DNA of 9,725 bases from Merdiplasma sp045118075 (lineage in GTDB: Bacteria; Bacillota; Clostridia; Lachnospirales; Lachnospiraceae), in assembly GCA_045118075.1 (NCBI GenBank), contig JBGUOI010000097.1, positions 1-9,725 on the forward strand. The letters are read 5' to 3'. The notes below the pieces were generated by a model. It saw nothing but the letters and a program-made list of their open reading frames with translations, ran no database searches and was not told the origin of the DNA. The position numbers were made by a program, and so were the translations under genes. Of the stretch, positions 5,637-9,725 are shown piece after piece; position 1 is the first letter of the stretch, and each line of letters begins with the position of its first letter.

Positions 5637-5709
5637 TTGATAAATCGTTTGCGGCAAATGGAAAGACGGATGGCATTTTCAGTTATTTATCAGCCAGTTT
5701 TGAAAGCCC

Positions 5710-6183
5710 TTAATCTCTACTGCTGTCTCTGTCGCTGTTCACTACCGTGATCTTCACGCTGTCCGGGCGCAGGTCCTCTTTACCCTCATCACCCGTCCAG
5801 AACACCTGTCCTTTTACGTTCACGTAATCCGGACCGACCCAGGTGTTCTTCATCGTGAAATCGATCTCATCCCCTTCATCACTTGTCTTCTCTACTTCTG
5901 AGGTAAAGCCGTCTATCGGTTTTTCCTTCACCGAGTAGATGTATTTGTGCTTAGTGTCAGGGTCGACGCGCTTCAGCGGATTCCCCTGCGCATCTTCGGT
6001 GACTTCCGCCGTAGTCCAGCTATCGCCCTGCTTCGTGAGGCTTACATCCGCGATCTGTTCGTCGTCCCTGTAGGCCTCCGCCTCGACCGCATCCGGATAG
6101 ACTGTCGTTTCGTCCGTATTAAGCCAATCCTTGGATATTTTCAGCTTAAAGAAATGACTTTTTTGTTCATAAATGACTCTCTC
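5710..6183 (-). pseudogene. fragment of a Cna-B repeat surface protein
   Basis: The frame is open from 6183 to the TAA at 5712-5710 (about 157 codons) but has no ATG, GTG or TTG before GTG 5931, which lies inside a domain. Read through, it gives one nearly whole Cna-B (collagen-adhesin B-type) domain: KISKDWLNTDE, then YSVKEKPIDGFTSEVE and FTMKNTW. The first strand of a second domain follows (VKGQVFWTGDEGKEDLRPDS) and stops abruptly. Cna-B domains are stalk repeats of wall-anchored adhesins. Signal peptide, further repeats and LPXTG anchor are all missing. In another frame ATG 6170 begins MNKKVISLS and stop; one extra A in the A6 run would join it to the Cna-B frame, so a frameshift at the 5' end is possible. 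Most likely a relic of a larger adhesin gene. Confidence 0.75.
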
Positions 6184-6186
6184 TCA

Positions 6187-6370
6187 AATACATGCGATTA
6201 CAACACTGCCTATACTTTCTTATTAGATACTGCTTAGCTTAGATGCCAATTATTTCATAGAAGACAGATTTCGGGCGAGACAGAGTCATTGAATTCTCCT
6301 GTTCAAGATATTTCTGGTTACTCCTATTCTCGGTGCTGCGTTACAAGCATGGTCTTGATATCCATGAGGG
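6187..6370. other. gene-free segment between the Cna-B relic and the TlpA-like gene
   Basis: No supportable coding region or RNA gene seen. On the minus strand TTGGCA, then after 16 bases TCTAAT, could be a weak promoter for the Cna-B relic. Otherwise I see nothing. Confidence 0.3.
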
Positions 6371-6399
6371 TAGACACCGTGTATGACACCAAATATAAT
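6371..6399 (+). promoter_or_regulatory. sigma-A promoter of the TlpA-like gene
   Basis: TAGACA (6371-6376, one mismatch to TTGACA), 17 bp, then TATAAT (6394-6399). The transcript would start near 6406, leaving a leader of about 57 bases with the SD AAAAGGAG at 6444-6451. Confidence 0.72.
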
Positions 6400-6462
6400 G
6401 GAAGGCAGAAAATAAGAAATGGGATGGATACAATCCCTCATTGAAAAGGAGTTTTTTTAAAA

Positions 6463-7311
6463 ATGGAACAGAATAAGAAAAAAGGCGGGGCCGGAAGAGT
6501 TATCCTGATTATTCTTATCGTGCTTGTAGTGCTGGGAGCTGCAGGTTATTTCGCTCTCAGGGCTTTCGTCCAAAGCAAGATCGAAAGTATGGGAGCCCCT
6601 GACCTGTCTTCATCATTCGTACAGAAGGCGCCGGATTTCGCGCTTCCGCTTACAGACGGTTCGGAAGCAAAACTCTCTGAACTGCTTCAGGATCATGAAG
6701 TCGTCGTCCTCAATATTTTCGCTTCCTGGTGCGGTCCCTGCGAAAAGGAATTCCCGGAGATGGAAGCTGTCTACGAGAAATACAAAGATAAGATGGAAAT
6801 AGTTGCCGTATCAGGAGACCTTACTCTGGACAGCATGGACGATATGATCAAATACAAAGAGGAACACAGGCTTACTTTCCCGGTCGGAATGAAAAACGAA
6901 TCGATCGACTCTTTGACAGTGGGCGGTTTTCCCACCACCTACATTATTGACCGAAACGGCAATATTGCTTATGGCAGGTCGGGCGCATTCCAGAATGGGG
7001 AAGAATTCGAGAAGATCGTCACATCATTAATGGGCGGCGATTACAAGGGAAAACAGATTGCTTCTTACACTTTTCTTGTCAGGGACAAAGACAATAAGCT
7101 TTTTCCTGACATACAGATCCATCTGTTCTCCGATACAGTCGACGAGGTACTTACAACCGGTGAAGACGGAATGGCCAGCTATTACACAGAGGACGCCCAG
7201 AACCTGAATGTCGAAATTCTGAACCTTCCTGAGGGATATACCAGCAATGCAGATGAGATCACAGTCGGCCTGGATTCCGGACTCAAAATGATAACTATTG
7301 AAAAGAAGTAA
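6463..7311 (+). CDS. membrane-anchored TlpA/ResA-like thioredoxin with extra C-terminal beta domain
   Basis: A 282-residue protein. A basic N-terminus (KKK at 5-7) and one hydrophobic segment (about 12-33) anchor it in the membrane with the rest outside. Residues about 53-192 form a TlpA/ResA-type thioredoxin fold: active site WCGPC at 89-93, FPTTY with the cis-proline at 157, and VSGD at 116-119. Such proteins reduce or isomerise extracytoplasmic disulfides. Residues about 199-282 are an added domain with alternating strands, TGEDGMASYY and LNLPEGYTSNADE, which looks like a prealbumin/SpaA/Cna-B-type beta sandwich; that assignment is inferred. Ordinary ResA-like proteins end before it. No CcdA-like or cytochrome maturation partner lies beside it in this window. 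SD AAAAGGAG is 11 bases before the ATG. It ends at a shared terminator facing the PepSY gene. Confidence 0.9.
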   Translation: MEQNKKKGGAGRVILIILIVLVVLGAAGYFALRAFVQSKIESMGAPDLSSSFVQKAPDFALPLTDGSEAKLSELLQDHEVVVLNIFASWCGPCEKEFPEMEAVYEKYKDKMEIVAVSGDLTLDSMDDMIKYKEEHRLTFPVGMKNESIDSLTVGGFPTTYIIDRNGNIAYGRSGAFQNGEEFEKIVTSLMGGDYKGKQIASYTFLVRDKDNKLFPDIQIHLFSDTVDEVLTTGEDGMASYYTEDAQNLNVEILNLPEGYTSNADEITVGLDSGLKMITIEKK

Positions 7312-7361
7312 CAGGGACGCATTTTTGAAGAATGTGAAAATTGTAACCCTCCAGTGATATG

Positions 7362-7406
7362 AAAAAGCCCTCTGAGCAATGATTGGTGTTGTTCAGAGGA
7401 CTTTTT
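7362..7406. terminator. bidirectional terminator between convergent genes
   Basis: A long stem pairs 7362-7379 with 7389-7406 around a 9-base loop, with one mismatch and one G-U. It starts with five A and ends with five T, so either transcript gets a GC-rich stem followed by a U tract. It ends the TlpA-like gene from the left, about 50 bases after its stop, and the PepSY gene from the right, about 130 bases after its stop. Confidence 0.88.
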
Positions 7407-7533
7407 GTTCTATGGTGGTTTTACTCTCAGTTCAGGCTTTTTACCGTTTTTTGGTCCGTGTGCTCAGTTAAAGCGGAAGGAACCGGTGTAATAGGCCGAA
7501 GATGGTATGGGGGCACTGCAGAATACATTCTGC

Positions 7534-8436
7534 TTAATCGTCACCAAGCTCGACATCCTTATCCAGGATCTTTCCGGTTTCCACATCGATTTCGTACTCA
7601 TACTCATACCCGTCCGGGGTACGAAATTCCACTTCGTACTTTGCCGCGCCGTCGTCGTAATCCATACGGCATTTTGTGATCGTCACATCATTTTCAGACA
7701 GATTCGCATCCCCAAGGGCGATTTCCTTTGCTTTTGTTTTTGAAATCGCAGCGGAGCTTTCCCCGTCCTTCTTCTCCGTGACAGTCTCGGGATGGAGCAG
7801 GCCCTGGTACTCAAAGTCGTCTTCTTTTTCCCACAGTTCCTTTTCGTGGAAGACAATACTGCCGTCTGCTGTGGCAATTTCATACTCGTACTTTGTTTTG
7901 CCTTCTTCCAGGAATTCGACAACATAGACTTCCCTGCCGTTTTCATAATCGGTCCCCAGTTTGCAAATGGTCACATCTTCCTTCTTCACTCCGGCATCTT
8001 TCATAGCAGTGTCCGCCGCTTCTTCCAGCGCCTTACTCACTTTCTCAGGATCTGACGTTTTGTCCGATGTCAGGTCTTTATATTCCCGGTCATCGTCGGC
8101 CTCCCAGTTTTCTTTGTCATTTTCCAGTATTTCACCGGTATTCGCGGCAATTTCATATTCATATTTCACCTGGCCGGGAATGAGGAAATCGATCTCAAAG
8201 ATCTCAGCATTATCGCTGTATTCCCATATCCTTTTGTAAATGACCGCGTCGGCTTCTGTGACTTTTGCATCTTCAAGCGCGATCTTAGCTGCATCCTCCA
8301 TCTCAATGGCCTGCTTTTCCTTCTCTGCTGTTTTGACAGAAGCCCCGCCATTGTTCTCAGAAGCAAAAGCAGCCGTTCCGGCAACAAGGGTTAACATAAG
8401 TGTTCCAACAAGGAATCCTGTTAATTTTTTTCTCAT
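7534..8436 (-). CDS. secreted protein with three PepSY domains
   Basis: A 300-residue protein with a signal peptide (KK, hydrophobic 7-23, likely cut after Ala25 in AFA-S). The mature part holds three PepSY-like repeats at about 46-108, 134-198 and 231-292. Each has an acidic helix (AAKIALEDAKV, AADTAMKDAGV, AKEIALGDANL), then two strands ending in YEYEI and a turn (TGEIL, DGSIV, TGKIL). PepSY domains occur in protease propeptides and in secreted proteins thought to inhibit proteases or sense envelope state; no specific partner is visible. The protein is strongly acidic. No transmembrane or cell-wall anchor is seen after the signal peptide, so it is probably exported free or loosely bound. 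Start 8436 is chosen over ATG 8454 because AAGGAGGG lies 7 bases before it and the upstream ATG overlaps that SD. Confidence 0.88.
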   Translation of the reverse strand: MRKKLTGFLVGTLMLTLVAGTAAFASENNGGASVKTAEKEKQAIEMEDAAKIALEDAKVTEADAVIYKRIWEYSDNAEIFEIDFLIPGQVKYEYEIAANTGEILENDKENWEADDDREYKDLTSDKTSDPEKVSKALEEAADTAMKDAGVKKEDVTICKLGTDYENGREVYVVEFLEEGKTKYEYEIATADGSIVFHEKELWEKEDDFEYQGLLHPETVTEKKDGESSAAISKTKAKEIALGDANLSENDVTITKCRMDYDDGAAKYEVEFRTPDGYEYEYEIDVETGKILDKDVELGDD

Positions 8437-8493
8437 AGAATATCCCTCCTTCATTCTTTTTTGTTTTTTTACTCTGTATACTGAATACCTTTG

Positions 8494-8527
8494 TTTCTCT
8501 GAATCTGTATGCAGAATATCAGAGAAA
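8494..8527. promoter_or_regulatory. operator-like nested palindrome upstream of the PepSY gene
   Basis: TTTCTCTGA (8494-8502) is the exact reverse complement of TCAGAGAAA (8519-8527). Between them TCTG and CAGA form a second, inner pair around TATG. It lies about 60-90 bases before the PepSY start in the likely promoter region. It could bind a dimeric regulator or fold in the leader. I could not find a clear -35/-10 pair next to it. Confidence 0.45.
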
Positions 8528-8594
8528 GATTAAGCAATTATTAGAGAATATCTGCACTAAAAAAATAAAGTCTTCATCTTCCGCGAGCTGCTAT

Positions 8595-8697
8595 ACACAC
8601 CCTGTTATCCCGGCAGGGTGAAAGTGTTTTTACCTGTCACAGACAGTGGTGTAAGGGTTATCCGCAGTTTCCGGGCACTCGCCCATGGCCACAGGTA
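8595..8697. other. gene-free segment with several pairing arms, possible structured RNA or regulatory DNA
   Basis: CACCCTG (8598-8604) pairs with CAGGGTG (8614-8620). TACCTGT (8631-8637) pairs with ACAGGTA (8691-8697) and encloses a small GGGC-ACTC-GCCC hairpin (8673-8684). Alternatively CTGTC-ACA-GACAG (8634-8646) forms. I do not recognise a known riboswitch or small RNA. TTATCCGCA at 8658-8666 is one base from a DnaA box, but it stands alone. GC content is higher than in the flanks. Confidence 0.35.
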
Positions 8698-8727
8698 TGA
8701 GAAAAAATGAATAGTCTCAATCTGATA

Positions 8728-8736
8728 TGATATAAT
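8728..8736 (+). promoter_or_regulatory. extended -10 promoter upstream of the symporter fusion gene
   Basis: TGA followed by a perfect TATAAT (8731-8736) makes an extended -10 element. The -35 region is poor. The transcript would start near 8743. Between it and the preferred start at 8979 are some 235 bases. These are open in the same frame back to ATG 8772, which has AGGAG only two bases before it. Confidence 0.6.
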
Positions 8737-8978
8737 CAAAACAGCAGTTGGAAACCTTGAGAAAAGGAGATATGTTCATCAGCATTGTTCTGATTTCCGG
8801 AAATATATTTTCAACATGCAATGCATGTCAGTGTGAACGTATAAGCACAACAGATGATTTGATTAAAATAAAAAGAGATAATAAAAGAGAAAACCGGGAT
8901 GAACTGGAAAGCTTTTGTGCAGTATTGAAGCTGTCAGACAGGACGTGGGCCGGTTACGTTGCGCACAAGGGGAAAAAT

Positions 8979-9725
8979 ATGATCAGATTTTTCGAATTAA
9001 ACAGTGAGGGGATCACTGCAGGTACAGAACTAGTCCGGGAATATCTGGCAAAGAAAGGTATCGGGGAAAAGGAACAGTCAAAGGCCGTTCTGATTGCGGA
9101 AGAGTCCCTGACGGATCTGGTCGCACACTCATCCGGCAAAGGGAAACTGGAGGTTTCTGTCTATTCCTTTTTCGGGCCGGTTAACGCCTTTTTTTCCGCA
9201 AAGGGTCCGGAGTATGATTTTGAGACGGCACAGGATGCTCATCTGACTGAATTCTGGGACGATGAAGATTTTGATTCCGGAGACGCAATACGGCAATTGA
9301 TTCTGCAATCCTTCCGGAAGAATCTTAAATACCAGCACAGGTACGGAAGAAATATCGTCCATTTGACAGTGGAACACCATACCAAATCGTTGTATCTGAC
9401 TCTCGGAGCCCTGATTGCTGCTATTCTGCTTGGTATCATTATGTCTGCCGCTCTCCCCGGAAAATGGAACACTGCCCTGGATCTCAATCTGCTTACACCG
9501 GTTAAGACCCTGTACATGAATGCGCTTAAAATGATTGCCGCACCAGTTGTTTTCTTCTCGATCATTTCCTGCATCTCACAGCTGGGAAGCCCGTCTGAAT
9601 TCGGACGGATCGGCGGAAAAATCCTTGCCCTTTATCTGATCACCTCCATAATAGCGGCCGTTTTAGGAATCATAGTTTTCGGCATATTCCGCCCCGGAGA
9701 TCCCGCATTGGCATCCAGCTTTATC
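8979..9725 (+). CDS. SDF (sodium:dicarboxylate/glutamate) symporter with N-terminal degenerate GHKL-like domain, partial
   Basis: The frame runs off the window (249 residues seen). Residues about 1-133 are soluble and resemble an anti-sigma/GHKL ATPase fold: SKAVLIAEESLTDLVAH (34-50) is like an N-box but lacks the usual Asn, and GRNIVHLTVE (123-132) is like the closing strand. From about 137 on it is membrane-bound: a helix at 138-158, then LLTPVKTLYMNALKMIAAPVVFFSI (171-195) and a second helix at 215-237. These match the start of DAACS/SDF symporters, which import glutamate, aspartate or C4-dicarboxylates with sodium or protons. The fusion implies gating or sensing by the soluble part; that is inference. 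ATG 8979 has SD AAGGGG with 6-base spacing. ATG 8772 in the same frame would add 69 residues that match nothing I know, behind a badly spaced SD. The rest of the transporter is outside the window. Confidence 0.75.
   Translation, partial: MIRFFELNSEGITAGTELVREYLAKKGIGEKEQSKAVLIAEESLTDLVAHSSGKGKLEVSVYSFFGPVNAFFSAKGPEYDFETAQDAHLTEFWDDEDFDSGDAIRQLILQSFRKNLKYQHRYGRNIVHLTVEHHTKSLYLTLGALIAAILLGIIMSAALPGKWNTALDLNLLTPVKTLYMNALKMIAAPVVFFSIISCISQLGSPSEFGRIGGKILALYLITSIIAAVLGIIVFGIFRPGDPALASSFI

Noticed and set aside
5947..6237. + strand open frame of 96 residues
   Set aside because: It lies opposite the Cna-B fragment, which explains the open reading, and has no SD or family match.
8658..8666. TTATCCGCA as a DnaA box or origin
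   Set aside because: One mismatch, single occurrence, no AT-rich unwinding element and no dnaA or dnaN nearby.
8772..8978. N-terminal extension of the symporter fusion from ATG 8772
   Set aside because: The SD is only two bases from the ATG, the 69 residues match nothing recognised, and codon use looks non-coding; kept as an alternative start only.

Overview
The window looks like a chromosomal segment of an anaerobic low-to-mid GC Firmicute, most likely class Clostridia (Lachnospiraceae-like). This rests on purine-rich Shine-Dalgarno (SD) sites, sigma-A type promoters, a PurF with the propeptide and Fe-S cysteines of the Bacillus/Clostridia type, and PepSY, Cna-B and Schlafen/AlbA-type families common in gut Clostridia. 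This is inferred from reading alone.

Layout. (1) 1-2925 is an accessory cassette on the + strand: a small HTH regulator; a Schlafen/AlbA_2 plus GHKL-type ATP-binding protein with a repeat-bearing linker; an orphan UPF0175-type antitoxin; and the wreck of a HigB/HigA-like toxin-antitoxin pair (toxin reduced to its C-terminal part, antitoxin frameshifted near its end). The cassette lies between two exact copies of a 17-bp sequence (8-24 and 2907-2923). (2) 2925-3320 is non-coding. It holds a sequence resembling a tRNA-Ser 3' end and two orphan + strand terminators, as expected at an old integration junction. (3) 3321-5640 is a compact minus-strand operon, nadE then purF, with a consensus promoter and a terminator-like hairpin almost at the transcript 5' end. 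(4) 5710-6183 is a minus-strand fragment of a Cna-B surface protein lacking both ends. (5) 6463-7311 is a membrane-anchored TlpA/ResA-like thioredoxin with an extra C-terminal beta domain. It converges through a bidirectional terminator on (6) 7534-8436, a secreted protein with three PepSY domains. (7) 8437-8978 is non-coding, with an operator-like palindrome, a foldable segment and an extended -10 promoter leading to (8) a gene cut by the window end, in which a degenerate GHKL-like ATPase domain is joined to a sodium:dicarboxylate/glutamate (SDF) symporter.

How the parts relate. The left third is decaying accessory DNA (regulator, possible defence, toxin-antitoxin remnants). The centre is housekeeping biosynthesis of NAD and purines. 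The right third concerns the cell envelope. The most promising items are the HTH-Schlafen pair with a possibly leaderless mRNA, the 17-bp bracketing repeat, the intragenic hairpin in the SGEV linker, the TlpA-beta-domain fusion and the ATPase-symporter fusion. None was checked against a database.
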